A stretch of 64,000 nt of DNA from NCBI RefSeq assembly GCF_001854805.1, contig NZ_MBLO01000246.1, positions 1-64,000 on the forward strand, given 5' to 3'. Position 1 is the stretch's first letter. Each line of letters opens with the position of its first letter. Source of the DNA: Pseudofrankia coriaricola (lineage in GTDB: Bacteria; Actinomycetota; Actinomycetes; Frankiales; Frankiaceae). Under the pieces are notes generated by a model that was not told where the DNA came from, searched no databases, and saw only the letters and a list, made by a program, of their open reading frames with translations. Below are positions 34,153 through 42,777 of the stretch, piece after piece. Position numbers and translations under genes: made by a program.

Positions 34153-35456
34153 GCCGCGGGCTGGAGCTGTACCGGTCGATGCCACGCTACGCCGCGGCCC
34201 GGGTGCTCTCGAGCAGGGTGCCGTCGCTCGCGGGGGCGGCGGCGACGTCGGCCGCGCCGCTGCGGCTGGTCGACAAGGGCGACCCGGCGCTGCCAGGCAG
34301 AGGCTGGGTGACGGTGCGCCCGACGCTGTCGGGGATCTGCGGGTCGGACCTGGCGACCGTGACCGGCCAGTCGTCGTTCTACTTCTCGCCGCTGGTGTCG
34401 ATGCCCTTCACCCCGGGCCACGAGGTCGTCGGCACGTTGCAGTCGGACGCGGCGCTGCCCGACGGCACCGTCTACAAGGCCGGGAGCCGGGTCGTCATCG
34501 ACCCGGTGCTCGGCTGCGCGGCCCGCGGCCTGGAGCCCTGCGCGCACTGCGCGGCGGGGCTGACGAGCCGCTGCGACCGGGTGACGGTCGGGCATCTCTC
34601 GCCGGGGCTGCAGACCGGGTACTGCAAGGACACCGGGGGTGGCTGGGCGCGGGCGCTGGTCGCCCACCACAGCCAGCTGCACCCGGTGCCGGGCGACCTG
34701 TCCGACGAGCGGGCCGTGCTCGTCGAGCCGCTGGCGACCGCGGTGCACACCGCGGGGCGGGCGAGGGTCGCGCCCGGGGACCGGGTGCTGGTGATCGGTT
34801 CCGGGGCGGTCGGTCTGTTCACGCTGCTGGCGCTGCGGGCCTACACCCCGGCGGCGCACATCACCGTGGTCGCGAAGCACCGCCGCCAGGTGGAGCTGGC
34901 GCGGCGCTTCGGCGCGGACGAGGTGCTGTCCCCGTCGGACGCGCTCGGCGGGGTGCGGCGGGCGACGAGGGCGCTGCGCGCCGAGCCTGAGCTCGGCGGG
35001 CCGTTCCTGCTCGGCGGGGTCGACATCGCCGTCGACTGCGCCGGGTCGTCGTCGTCGCTGTCGACGGCGCTGCGGGTCACCCGCGCGGGCGGGCGGGTCG
35101 TGCTGTCGGGGGTGCCGTCGGGGTCGGTGGACCTGACGCCGCTGTGGTACCGGGAGCTGGAGCTCGTCGGCACCTACGCGTCGTCGGGCCGGACCGGCCG
35201 GCCGGCGGACGGGGCCACCGGCGCCGGGCTGGAGCTGGACGCGGCGGGTGCCGGCGCGGCGGCCGGGGTGGACGGCGCGGCGGGGGCGCGGTCCGACTTC
35301 GGCCGGGCGTTCGAGCTGGCGGCGTCGGCGCCGCTGGACGGGGTCGTCTCGGCGGTCTACCCGCTGGCCCGCTGGCGGGAGGCGCTGGACCATGCGCTGT
35401 CCGCCGGCCGGCTCGGCGCGGTGAAGGTCGCGTTCGACCCGACGATGCCGGCATGA
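34149..35456 (+). CDS. Zinc-dependent alcohol dehydrogenase (MDR family)
   Basis: The 435-residue medium-chain dehydrogenase oxidises an alcohol or reduces an aldehyde with NAD(P). The catalytic zinc ligands are Cys in SGICGSDLAT and His-Glu in FTPGHEVVG. The structural zinc lobe is the Cys cluster GCAARGLEPCAHCAAGLTSRC. The Rossmann motif is VLVIGSGAVGLFTLLAL. An Ala/Gly-rich insertion of about 30 residues occurs near residue 360. It starts inside the acyl-CoA reductase stop codon (GTGA), so coupling is tight and a shared pathway, aldehyde/alcohol interconversion of an acyl-derived product, is a fair inference. Confidence 0.88.
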   Translation: MSRGLELYRSMPRYAAARVLSSRVPSLAGAAATSAAPLRLVDKGDPALPGRGWVTVRPTLSGICGSDLATVTGQSSFYFSPLVSMPFTPGHEVVGTLQSDAALPDGTVYKAGSRVVIDPVLGCAARGLEPCAHCAAGLTSRCDRVTVGHLSPGLQTGYCKDTGGGWARALVAHHSQLHPVPGDLSDERAVLVEPLATAVHTAGRARVAPGDRVLVIGSGAVGLFTLLALRAYTPAAHITVVAKHRRQVELARRFGADEVLSPSDALGGVRRATRALRAEPELGGPFLLGGVDIAVDCAGSSSSLSTALRVTRAGGRVVLSGVPSGSVDLTPLWYRELELVGTYASSGRTGRPADGATGAGLELDAAGAGAAAGVDGAAGARSDFGRAFELAASAPLDGVVSAVYPLARWREALDHALSAGRLGAVKVAFDPTMPA

Positions 35457-35610
35457 CCATGGGCGTGACCGCCGGTGCCGGATCCAGCACGATGGTCGCG
35501 ACGCCTGGCGCCGCGGCCGCACCACCGGCCCGGTCCGCGGCCGGGGCGATATTCCGAACAGCCCGACGCGGCGGCCGACGCCGGCCGTGCGGGCCCGCGA
35601 TGAGGGGAAC

Positions 35611-37191
35611 GTGGCTGTGAGACCGGGGTTCGTGCTCGAGGTCGACGAGCGGACTCCCCCGCTGCTGGTGCACCAGGGTGAGGGTCTGCTGCTGGAGCAG
35701 TTCCCGTTGGGGACGCGCGTGGTGTACCCGCCGGAGTCGCTGCCCGGTGTGCCGGACGTGAACGCGGTGATCGCGGACGCCCTGGAGCACCCGCACGGCA
35801 GCGAGCCGCTGCGGGCGCTGCTGTTCGCCGGGATGAAGCTGACGATCGCGTTCGACGACCTGTCGATCCCGCTGCCGAGGATGCGCCGCCCGGACATCCG
35901 CCAGCGGGTGATCGAGCAGGTGCTGGCGCTGGCCGCCGAGGCCGGGGTCGACGACGTCCATCTGATCGTCGCGACGGCGCTGCACCGGCGGATGACCGCC
36001 GCCGAGATCGAGTACGTCGTCGGGGAGCGGGTGTTCCGGTCGTTCTGGCCGGACAACCTGTACAACCACGACGCGGAGGACCGCGACAACCTGCTGCACG
36101 TCGGGGTCACCGACCACGGCGAGGACGTCGAGATCAACCGGCGGGCCGCCGAGTCGGACCTGATCGTCTATGTGAACGTGAACCTGGTCGCGATGGACGG
36201 CGGGCACAAGTCGGTGCCGATCGGCCTCGCGTCGTACAACAGCCTGCGGCATCACCACAACAGCCACACGATGCTGCACTCGAACTCGTTCATGGACCAC
36301 ACCCGCTCGGCGATGCACTCGTCGGCGTGGCGGATGGGCCGGCTCCTCGCGCGGCACGTCAAGATTTTCACGGTCGAGACGACGGTGAACAACCAGGCGT
36401 TCCCGGAGAAGTACGGCTTCCTGACGAAGCGCGAGTGGGAGTGGTCGCGCAAGGACCAGGCGATGGCCTACGGGATGACCGCCGCGCTGCCGAAGCTGCC
36501 CGGCCGGCAGCGCCACCGGCTGTTCCAGAACATCGTCGCCGACTACCAGGTCACCGCCGTCAACGCCGGCGAGACCGAGGCGGTGCACGAGAGGACCCTG
36601 GAGTCGGTGCACCGCCAGCAGCTCGTCGAGGTCGACGGCCAGTCCGATGTGCTGGTCGTCGGGCTGCCGTACATCGGGCCGTACAACTCCGACGCGGTGA
36701 TGAACCCGATCCTCGCGACCTGCCTGGGGCTCGGCTACTTCTTCAACATGTACCGGGGCAGGCCGCTGGTCCGGCACAAGGGCGCGATGATCCTGTACCA
36801 CCCGGTGACGCCCGAGTTCACCCAGCTGCACCACCCCTCGTACGTGGACTTCTACGAGGAGGTCCTCGCCGAGTCGACGGACCCGGCGACGATCGAGGCG
36901 AAGTTCGAGAAGCAGTACGCGACCGACCCCTGGTACATCCACCTGTACCGGACCTCGCACGCCTACCACGGCGTCCACCCCTTCTACATGTGGTATTGGG
37001 CGACGCACGGCATGGACCACGTCGGCGACGTCGTCTGGGTCGGCGGGGACCGCAGGGCGTGCGCCCGGATGGGTTTCCGAGCGGCGTCGACGTTCGCCGA
37101 CGCGTTGGAGATGGTGTCGGGCACGGTCGGTCGCGACCCGTCGATCACCTACCTGCACTCGCCGCCGCACGCGATCGCGGACGTCCGGTGA
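35611..37191 (+). CDS. LarA-like (DUF2088) nickel-pincer family protein
   Basis: The 526-residue protein resembles lactate racemase LarA, whose cofactor is a nickel pincer nucleotide bound to a lysine. Visible matches are FDDLSIPLPRMRRPDIRQRV, VATALHRRMTAAEIEYVVG with His125, and GGHKSVPIGLASYN with Lys200, then RHHHNSH. Lys200 and His216 are 16 apart, the spacing I recall for Lys184 and His200 in the Lactobacillus enzyme. The His that precedes the lysine by 10 in LarA has no equivalent here (Val). The protein is about 100 residues longer than LarA. No larB, larC or larE cofactor genes are near. GTG at 35611 follows GAGGGG; its stop overlaps the acyltransferase start (GTGA). Substrate and even racemase activity are unproven. 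Confidence 0.8.
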   Translation: MAVRPGFVLEVDERTPPLLVHQGEGLLLEQFPLGTRVVYPPESLPGVPDVNAVIADALEHPHGSEPLRALLFAGMKLTIAFDDLSIPLPRMRRPDIRQRVIEQVLALAAEAGVDDVHLIVATALHRRMTAAEIEYVVGERVFRSFWPDNLYNHDAEDRDNLLHVGVTDHGEDVEINRRAAESDLIVYVNVNLVAMDGGHKSVPIGLASYNSLRHHHNSHTMLHSNSFMDHTRSAMHSSAWRMGRLLARHVKIFTVETTVNNQAFPEKYGFLTKREWEWSRKDQAMAYGMTAALPKLPGRQRHRLFQNIVADYQVTAVNAGETEAVHERTLESVHRQQLVEVDGQSDVLVVGLPYIGPYNSDAVMNPILATCLGLGYFFNMYRGRPLVRHKGAMILYHPVTPEFTQLHHPSYVDFYEEVLAESTDPATIEAKFEKQYATDPWYIHLYRTSHAYHGVHPFYMWYWATHGMDHVGDVVWVGGDRRACARMGFRAASTFADALEMVSGTVGRDPSITYLHSPPHAIADVR

Positions 37192-38189
37192 GCCGGGTCA
37201 GTGGGGCGTCGGGCCGGCCGGTGCGGGCTGGCTCGTCGTCGTCCTCGCAGCCCCACCCCGGCGTGGGGCTGCGGCAGGCTGCCCGCGGGTTCCGTCTCGG
37301 CGGGCAGCGGCTGGTACCGGCGTCGGCGCAGGTGTACCGGCCGCCGCTGCCGGGCCGGGAGTTCCCGACGGCGTGGGCGCGCGGCCCGGCCGCCAGGGCG
37401 GCCCGGGCGGCGTTCCTCGGCGGGATCATGGACCCGTTGCTGCACTCCCAGCTGACGTGGACGGTCGAGGGGTCCGAGGTGTTCGCCGACCTGGGCGAAC
37501 AGCCGGCCCTGATCGTGGCGAACCACGCGAGCCATCTGGACGCCACGGTGCTGCTGTGCGCGCTGCCGCCGGCGGTGCGGGAGCGCACGGTGGTGACCGC
37601 GGCGGCGGACTACTTCTTCGAGTCGACGTGGCGGGGCCTGTCGACGGCGCTGGCGTTCGGCACGGTGCCGATCGACCGCAGCGGCGGCGCCCCGTCGACG
37701 ACGCCGGTGGACCTGCTGCGCGACGGCTGGAACCTGGTGATCTTCCCGGAGGGCACCCGGTCGCCGGACGGGGCACGGGGCCGGTTCAAGCTCGGCGCCG
37801 CGTTCCTGTCGATCAACACCGGGGTGCCGGTGGTGCCTGTCGGGCTGCGCGGCACGTTCGCGGCGATGCCGCGGGGCCGGTCGTGGCCGGTGCCGGGCCG
37901 CCCGGAGGTGTCGGTGCGGTTCGGTCGCCCGCTGCGGCCCGGTGAGGGCGACGACGTGCGCGGCCTCACCGCCCGGCTGGCCGCGGAGGTCGACAGGCTC
38001 GTCACCGAGAGCGAGACGTCCTGGTGGGCGTCGCTGCCCCGGCCGGGCCGGCCGACGCCACCTCCCGGCGGCACCCGCGCCGCCGTCCCCGCCCCCGGCG
38101 GTGGCGAGCCGGCCCGGTGGCGCAAGGTGTGGGCGGCGACGGAGCCGCCGGCACCCACCCGCCCCCGCTCCCCCTGGGGCGGCTCCTAA
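37188..38189 (+). CDS. PlsC-type 1-acylglycerol-3-phosphate acyltransferase family protein
   Basis: The 333-residue protein has the acyltransferase core at about residues 85-265: HX4D in NHASHLDATVLL, the substrate motif FPEGTRSPDGARGRFK, and GVPVVPVGL. These enzymes transfer an acyl chain to lysophosphatidate or related alcohols at the membrane. The first 60 residues are Ser/Gln-rich and the last 55 Pro/Arg-rich. It is the last gene of the operon and starts within the preceding stop codon. With the reductase, dehydrogenase and phosphatase, it suggests assembly of an unusual glycerolipid, ether lipid or ester; this is inference from the gene set. Confidence 0.87.
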   Translation: MSRVSGASGRPVRAGSSSSSQPHPGVGLRQAARGFRLGGQRLVPASAQVYRPPLPGREFPTAWARGPAARAARAAFLGGIMDPLLHSQLTWTVEGSEVFADLGEQPALIVANHASHLDATVLLCALPPAVRERTVVTAAADYFFESTWRGLSTALAFGTVPIDRSGGAPSTTPVDLLRDGWNLVIFPEGTRSPDGARGRFKLGAAFLSINTGVPVVPVGLRGTFAAMPRGRSWPVPGRPEVSVRFGRPLRPGEGDDVRGLTARLAAEVDRLVTESETSWWASLPRPGRPTPPPGGTRAAVPAPGGGEPARWRKVWAATEPPAPTRPRSPWGGS

Positions 38190-38203
38190 AGGCGGGGGCA
38201 TGG

Positions 38204-39409
38204 TCACTGGCCGTCGCCGCTGGCGACGGCGAAGTGGCCAGTGAGTATGTGCACCCCGCCATGGCGGCGCAGCCGGCCGGTGGCGACGACCGGCTCCCTG
38301 GTCCGGTATGCGCGGATCGCGTCGTCGTACTCCGGGCCGGACACGGTGACCTGCACGGTGCGCGGGGTGGACCGGCCGACGACGCCGCGGATCGTGGCGA
38401 TCCCGCCGTCGTCGGCCTCGCCGCGGTCGAGCCGGGTGACCTGCCCGTACACCGCCGTCCTGGGCCGCTCGGACAGGGCGGCCAGGACGGCTCGCAGCCG
38501 CAGCAGCGCTTCGGCGTCGTCGCGGCGCAACGCCACCCGGACCACCGCCGGGGTGTCCAGCCCGGCGCGCGGCGCCCAGTAGAACGCCAGCTCCATCCTG
38601 CGCACCCGTGGCGCGGTCACCATCCCGAGCAGCGCGTCGCACAAGTCCACGCTCACCCCGCGCAGCACCAGCGGCGACGGCGCCGCCTCGGTGGCCGTGC
38701 CGCCGGCGGGACCGAGGCCCGCCGCCGGCACGGCCAGCGGGCCGGCCGGGTCGTCCGCCGGCTCGGCGAACGGCAGGCGGCGGGCCGTGTGGTGGTCACG
38801 GATCGCCTCGGTGACCTCGACGAGCGCGCCCGCGAGGGTCGTGCCCACCCGCCGCTGGAACGGCGCCAGCCGCGCCCCCGAAGGCCAGGCCGCGGGCGCG
38901 CCCCGGCCGCGGTCCGCGCCGGGCAGTGGGCCGTCGTCGAGCCGGGTGTAGACCGCCAGCAGGGGGCTGTCCGCCTCGGCGTGGACGAACCGGACGTCCT
39001 GCTCGACGAACGCCTTCACCGCGTCCGGCCGCCGGCCGGCGAACCGCGATGCCGGGCCGATGGCCGCCATCGCCGCGGCCTGCAACAGCCGCGCGACCCC
39101 GGCGAACAGCGCCCTTGCCTGGCCGAGTGACACCCCCGCGACGGCGTCGTCGGGCTCGAGCCGCAGGTGCAGCACGTCCCCCAGGCCCTCGGCCTGGGCC
39201 GCCGGTCTCCCGGTGCTCCGGCCGGCCGCGACCAGGCTCACCGGCACCGGGGCCGCCTCGCCGTTCACCGCGTACCCCCGCGCGCCCGTCCCGCCACCGG
39301 GGCCGCCTGGTGGCGTCCCCGCGGCGCCGTGGCGCCGTCCCTCGCGTGCGCGACCCCGCCGCGCCGCACCTTCACCGCCATGCCTGGGCCCCTCGTCCTT
39401 GTCGGTCAC
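38204..39409 (-). CDS. Protein of unknown function
   Basis: The frame gives up to 401 residues. The first 47 are Arg/Gly-rich and doubtful; a GTG at 39268 (VNGEAAPVPV) may be the true start. The rest is a mixed alpha/beta soluble protein with no motif I recognise. The C-terminal 100 residues, including RTVQVTVSGPEYDDAIRAYR and VVATGRLRRHGGVHILTGHF, have the strand pattern of an OB-fold-like beta-barrel. The gene is convergent with the lipid-like operon, its stop only 14 bp from the acyltransferase stop. Confidence 0.6.
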   Translation of the reverse strand: MTDKDEGPRHGGEGAARRGRAREGRRHGAAGTPPGGPGGGTGARGYAVNGEAAPVPVSLVAAGRSTGRPAAQAEGLGDVLHLRLEPDDAVAGVSLGQARALFAGVARLLQAAAMAAIGPASRFAGRRPDAVKAFVEQDVRFVHAEADSPLLAVYTRLDDGPLPGADRGRGAPAAWPSGARLAPFQRRVGTTLAGALVEVTEAIRDHHTARRLPFAEPADDPAGPLAVPAAGLGPAGGTATEAAPSPLVLRGVSVDLCDALLGMVTAPRVRRMELAFYWAPRAGLDTPAVVRVALRRDDAEALLRLRAVLAALSERPRTAVYGQVTRLDRGEADDGGIATIRGVVGRSTPRTVQVTVSGPEYDDAIRAYRTREPVVATGRLRRHGGVHILTGHFAVASGDGQ

Positions 39410-39511
39410 CGTCGGCCGTCGGCGGATGACCGCCGGCCGCGAGCCCTGGCGCCGCGTCCGCCAGGCGGGACCGAGCGTGGACCGGGCCGCGCCCGGCCCG
39501 CCAGGCTCGTC

Positions 39512-39550
39512 TCATCCCTGTGGACGGACACCTTTCGTCCACAGGGATGA
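39512..39550. repeat. Inverted repeat with 15-bp perfect arms
   Basis: TCATCCCTGTGGACG and its reverse complement enclose a 9-bp loop. It has no T-run, so it could be a GC-type terminator, a protein-binding site or a dispersed palindromic element. Confidence 0.55.
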
Positions 39551-39639
39551 CCGCGATGCGGCCACCCCGGCGCCGGTGAGAGGTCGGCAGTGTGCGCACC
39601 CCGCGCGTCGGAGGCCTGGCCCACCCCCCGGCCACAGCA

Positions 39640-39655
39640 TGTGAGATGCGTCACA
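39640..39655. promoter_or_regulatory. CRP/FNR-family box TGTGA-N6-TCACA
   Basis: TGTGAGATGCGTCACA is a perfect match to the TGTGA-N6-TCACA consensus bound by CRP-family regulators, and extends to CATGTGA / TCACATG arms. It lies 170 to 185 bp before the small gene at 39825 and upstream of 39410 in the other direction. Confidence 0.6.
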
Positions 39656-39824
39656 TGATGATCGACATGTGGATAACCCTGGTGACGACACGGTGGGTAA
39701 CTGGGTGCCCCCTGGGGACGGGGGGGGTCAAGGCTGGGGATCGCCTGTGGGACAGGGCTGATCCCGCCGACAGGCCGGATGTCAAGGCGTTGAACGGGAC
39801 ACGCCCGCAGGTATCACTGGGTGC

Positions 39825-40301
39825 ATGGCCCTGATGCAACGGCTCCGCCGCGACGAGACGACCACCGCCGAGACGGCCCATCGCGGCGCCGCGCCGGCCC
39901 CGGGCCTCGCCCCGCCACCCGCCCCGGCGCACCGCGCCACCGTCACCCACCCACCGGTCGCCGCGCGGGCAGCCGCCCCAGGCGGCCCGCCGTGGGCGCC
40001 GGCCGCCCTGCCACCGAGCGTCGCCCGCGTCGCGGCCCGGACCCGTCTGTCAGCCGAGCTGCTCGCCGCGATCCTGGAGGTCGACGCCCGCCAGCGCGCG
40101 ACCCTCGACGACATCGAACGCGCCGACGCGCTCGCCGAGCGGCTGCTGGCCCGCCGCGCCGACCGGCAGCGCACCGCGGTCGCGGGCCGCCCCACCTCCG
40201 GCCCCGCCATCGCGCGGGCGTACCGGCCGGCCGACCCACCGAGGCGGTCAACCGCCGCCCGCGACCAGCCGCCGCCTTCCCGGCTGGTCGCGGCGGGGTG
40301 A
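39825..40301 (+). CDS. Small hypothetical protein
   Basis: A possible 158-residue protein. The first 60 residues are Ala/Pro-rich. A helical middle (ARVAARTRLSAELLAAILEV and the following LDDIERADALAERLLARRAD) could form a coiled coil. No family is recognised. The CRP-like box upstream gives mild support that a gene starts here, but a spurious frame cannot be excluded. Confidence 0.4.
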   Translation: MALMQRLRRDETTTAETAHRGAAPAPGLAPPPAPAHRATVTHPPVAARAAAPGGPPWAPAALPPSVARVAARTRLSAELLAAILEVDARQRATLDDIERADALAERLLARRADRQRTAVAGRPTSGPAIARAYRPADPPRRSTAARDQPPPSRLVAAG

Positions 40302-40375
40302 CCGCCGGGGACCCGGCACCCTTCTCGGCTCCCTGGCGTCCGCCTCGCGCGGTGACCGCCCGCCGGTCGGCCCGC

Positions 40376-40750
40376 TCAGCCCCAGGCGGCGCCCGCGACG
40401 GCGGCGCCGAGGATGGCGGCGCCGAGCGTGGTCAGCACCGTGACGGCGACGTTCGCCGCGGCGACCAGCCGGGAACCACTCTCGGCCAGGCGCAGCGTCT
40501 CGTAGGAGAACGTCGAGTAGGTCGACAGCGCCCCGCACAGCCCCGTCCCGACCAGCAGGGCCACCCGCTGCGACGCGACGCCGGCCGTGACCGCCCCGGC
40601 GACCAGGCCCAGCAGCAGGCTCGCCGCCACGTTCACGGTGAACGTCCCCCAGGGGAAGACGGCGCCGTGGCGGGCCTGCACCGCCCGGTCCACCAGGTAG
40701 CGCAGCGGGGCGCCGACGGCGGCGCCGGCGGCGACGAGCAGCCAGTTCAC
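40376..40750 (-). CDS. crcB: Fluoride channel subunit CrcB/Fluc
   Basis: The 124-residue protein has four membrane helices and the CrcB signature in [16 protein letters not shown], together with [13 protein letters not shown]. CrcB proteins form dual-topology dimers that let fluoride leave the cell. It is the last gene of a three-gene set; its GTG overlaps the DUF190 stop (GTGA). A second, different crcB begins the operon, so the active channel is probably a heterodimer. Confidence 0.92.
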   Translation of the reverse strand: MNWLLVAAGAAVGAPLRYLVDRAVQARHGAVFPWGTFTVNVAASLLLGLVAGAVTAGVASQRVALLVGTGLCGALSTYSTFSYETLRLAESGSRLVAAANVAVTVLTTLGAAILGAAVAGAAWG

Positions 40751-41094
40751 CCCGCCGGCCGCCGGTCGGTGTGGCGGACGGCCTCGACCTCGTCGAGCAC
40801 GACCAGCCCCTCGCCGACCAGCTCGTCGAGTTCGGGGAGGAACGCCCGGACCCGAGGCTCCTCGTCGATGATGACGACCACGACGGGCAGGTCCTCCGAC
40901 AGCGACAGCAGCCGGGTGGTGTGCACGACGGACGAGGCGCCGTAGCCCTCGACGCCGTGGAACACGGTCGCCCCGGCAAGGCCGGCGGCGCGCGCCCGGC
41001 GCACGATCTCGCTCGACAGCGGCCGATGGTGCCACTGGTCGCTGTCGCCGATGAACACCGTGAGGCGCAGCGCCCGGCCTGCGAGCCTGGTCAT
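40747..41094 (-). CDS. DUF190 domain protein
   Basis: This small soluble protein of 115 residues matches DUF190: [38 protein letters not shown] and the [20 protein letters not shown] strand-helix. Folds of this family are PII-like ferredoxin folds, and the gene is commonly placed between crcB genes, suggesting a regulatory or accessory role in fluoride export. It overlaps both neighbours by 4 nt. Confidence 0.88.
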   Translation of the reverse strand: MTRLAGRALRLTVFIGDSDQWHHRPLSSEIVRRARAAGLAGATVFHGVEGYGASSVVHTTRLLSLSEDLPVVVVIIDEEPRVRAFLPELDELVGEGLVVLDEVEAVRHTDRRPAG

Positions 41095-41723
41095 CGGTGC
41101 CTCCCGAACAGCGCGCGGGCCGCCTGAGGCCCCGCCCGCAGCGTAAGCCTGGTCGCGGCGGAGGCGACGGTGACGGCCGCGAGCGCCGCCGCCATCGTCG
41201 CCGCGAGGTAGGCCAGCGCCAGGCCCGCCCGGCCCGCGTCGAGGAGGCGCTGCGCGTCGACGGCATAGGTGGAGAAGGTGGTGAAGCCGCCGAGAACGCC
41301 GGTGCCCAGGAACGGCCGGACCAGCGGGTGCACCGCCCGGCGCGCGGCGACCACCGCCATGAGCACGCCGATCGCCGCGCAGCCGGCGGTGTTGACCGCC
41401 CACGTCGTCCAGGGGAACGCCGCCTGCGGGGTCGGCCAGGCGAGCGCGGCGCCGTAGCGCAGGCAGGCGCCGACCACCCCGCCGGCGGCGACGACCGCGA
41501 TCACCGCGCCGTGCGTCCCCGCCAGCGGCCGGCGGCGTACCGCCGGCGCCGCCGAAAGGACAGGTTCCGCGTCGCTCAGGGCTCTCTCCCGCTGACGTCC
41601 CCGGCTGTCCGCCGCGACGGACAGCCTGCCGGCCGGCGGCGGTGTCCCTGGCCGGCCGGTACCGAAGCGGTGCGGCGGCCACGGCCCGCGCCAGGCCGAT
41701 CGGCGGCCGCGCCGCCGTCTCAC
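41091..41723 (-). CDS. crcB: Fluoride channel subunit CrcB/Fluc, second copy
   Basis: The CrcB domain occupies the C-terminal 140 residues with four helices, the signature [20 protein letters not shown] and [15 protein letters not shown]. The first 50 residues are Arg/Pro-rich and not family-like, so translation may begin internally, possibly at a rare codon near 41580; the ATG at 41723 is the outer limit. It opens the crcB-DUF190-crcB operon. I looked for a fluoride riboswitch upstream and saw none. Confidence 0.88.
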   Translation of the reverse strand: MRRRRGRRSAWRGPWPPHRFGTGRPGTPPPAGRLSVAADSRGRQRERALSDAEPVLSAAPAVRRRPLAGTHGAVIAVVAAGGVVGACLRYGAALAWPTPQAAFPWTTWAVNTAGCAAIGVLMAVVAARRAVHPLVRPFLGTGVLGGFTTFSTYAVDAQRLLDAGRAGLALAYLAATMAAALAAVTVASAATRLTLRAGPQAARALFGRHR

Positions 41724-41787
41724 GGTATGCCGCCCGGCCGCGACGAGGCGCGCACACGGCCGCGCCGTTGGTCACCGCCCGGCAGGG

Positions 41788-42777
41788 TCAGTCAGGCAGG
41801 CTGACACGGGCGGCCGAGTACTCCCACAGCGCCCTGCCAAGCTCCGTGTCACGGGCCTGCCGGCCGGTGAAGAACCGGTCACGCACCTTGTAGCGGTGCA
41901 GGTAGGCGCCATTGACGGCCTCCGGGTCCTGCCGGGTTGCCAGCGCCACGAGCGGGCGGGCGCCACCGGCCGGGGTCCGGGCACCGACCAGCCGCAGGGG
42001 CCGGTAGAACGTGTGCACGAACCAGGTGTCGCGGCCGAAGCTGCTCACCACGACACCCGGGTGCACGGCGGTCGCGGTCGGCCAGCCGGGCGCGGCCCGG
42101 CGGGCGAGCTCGCGGGCGAACACGACGTTGGCGAGCTTGCTGTCGAAGTAGACGCCGAACTGCTGGTAGCGGCGCCGCGCACGGTCCAGGTCCTTCGCGT
42201 CGAGACGGCCGAGGGGGTTGACGACGCTGCTGGTCACGACCACCCGCGAGCCGGGGGTGGCCGACAGCCGCGGCAGCAGCAGGCCGGTGAGCAGGAACGG
42301 GGCCAGGTGGTTGACCTGGAACGTGAGCTCGTTGCCGTCCTCGGTCCGGGTCAGCGCCGGGAACAGCCCGCCGGCGTTGTTCATGAGCACGTCGATACGG
42401 GGGCAGACGTCGATGATCTCGGCGGCGGCGCGGCGGACGTCGGCGAGCCGGGCGAAGTCGGCGACGACGGGCAGAGCGCCTGTCTCGGCGGCGACGGCGG
42501 CGGTCCGCTGGGGCGAGCGGCCGAGGATCACGAGCCGGGCGCCGAGGGCGCGCAGCTGGCGGGCCGCGGCGGCGCCGATCCCCGCGCTCGCTCCGGTGAT
42601 GACGACGGTCCTGCCGACCATCGACCGCCCGGCGGTGGGCCGGTCCGTCTCGCTGCCCCGCGCCCGGGTCGTCCGGTCCGCGGCCTGCCCCGCGTCGCCG
42701 TGGCCCGCCGCTGGGCTCGGGCCACCCTGCGCCGGCTGTGCCGGCTTCTTCGCCGTCTCAGGCGTCGTCTCCACCAT
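41788..42777 (-). CDS. Short-chain dehydrogenase (retinol-dehydrogenase-like)
   Basis: The 329-residue SDR has a 50-residue Pro/Ala-rich leader, then the NAD(P)-binding TGASAGIGAAAARQL, the NNAGG motif, the Ser in VVVTSSVVNPLG and YFDSK as the catalytic YxxxK. The C-terminal part resembles plant and bacterial retinol-dehydrogenase-like SDRs. The substrate is unknown. The ATG at 42777 is chosen because the open frame further upstream is Arg/Pro-rich. Confidence 0.86.
   Translation of the reverse strand: MVETTPETAKKPAQPAQGGPSPAAGHGDAGQAADRTTRARGSETDRPTAGRSMVGRTVVITGASAGIGAAAARQLRALGARLVILGRSPQRTAAVAAETGALPVVADFARLADVRRAAAEIIDVCPRIDVLMNNAGGLFPALTRTEDGNELTFQVNHLAPFLLTGLLLPRLSATPGSRVVVTSSVVNPLGRLDAKDLDRARRRYQQFGVYFDSKLANVVFARELARRAAPGWPTATAVHPGVVVSSFGRDTWFVHTFYRPLRLVGARTPAGGARPLVALATRQDPEAVNGAYLHRYKVRDRFFTGRQARDTELGRALWEYSAARVSLPD

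Larger units (their letters stand above)
39410..39824. other. Intergenic region with hairpin and CRP-like box
   Basis: About 415 bp between a minus-strand gene and a small plus-strand gene. It holds a 15-bp-stem inverted repeat (39512-39550), a perfect CRP-like palindrome (39640-39655) and a less GC-rich segment to 39700, together resembling a regulated promoter region. Confidence 0.5.

Noticed and set aside
31171-34185. Very long minus-strand open frame (about 1000 codons) opposite the exonuclease end and acyl-CoA reductase
   Set aside because: Arg/His/Asp-rich composition from reading high-GC codons backwards; the plus strand has clear catalytic motifs over the same DNA.
36252-36452. Short minus-strand frame inside the LarA-like gene
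   Set aside because: It lies fully antisense to conserved LarA-like motifs and has no ribosome site.
41724-41787. Fluoride riboswitch before the crcB operon
   Set aside because: The conserved GG-GAUGG and AACCGCC-like segments could not be found by eye; only a covariance search could settle it.
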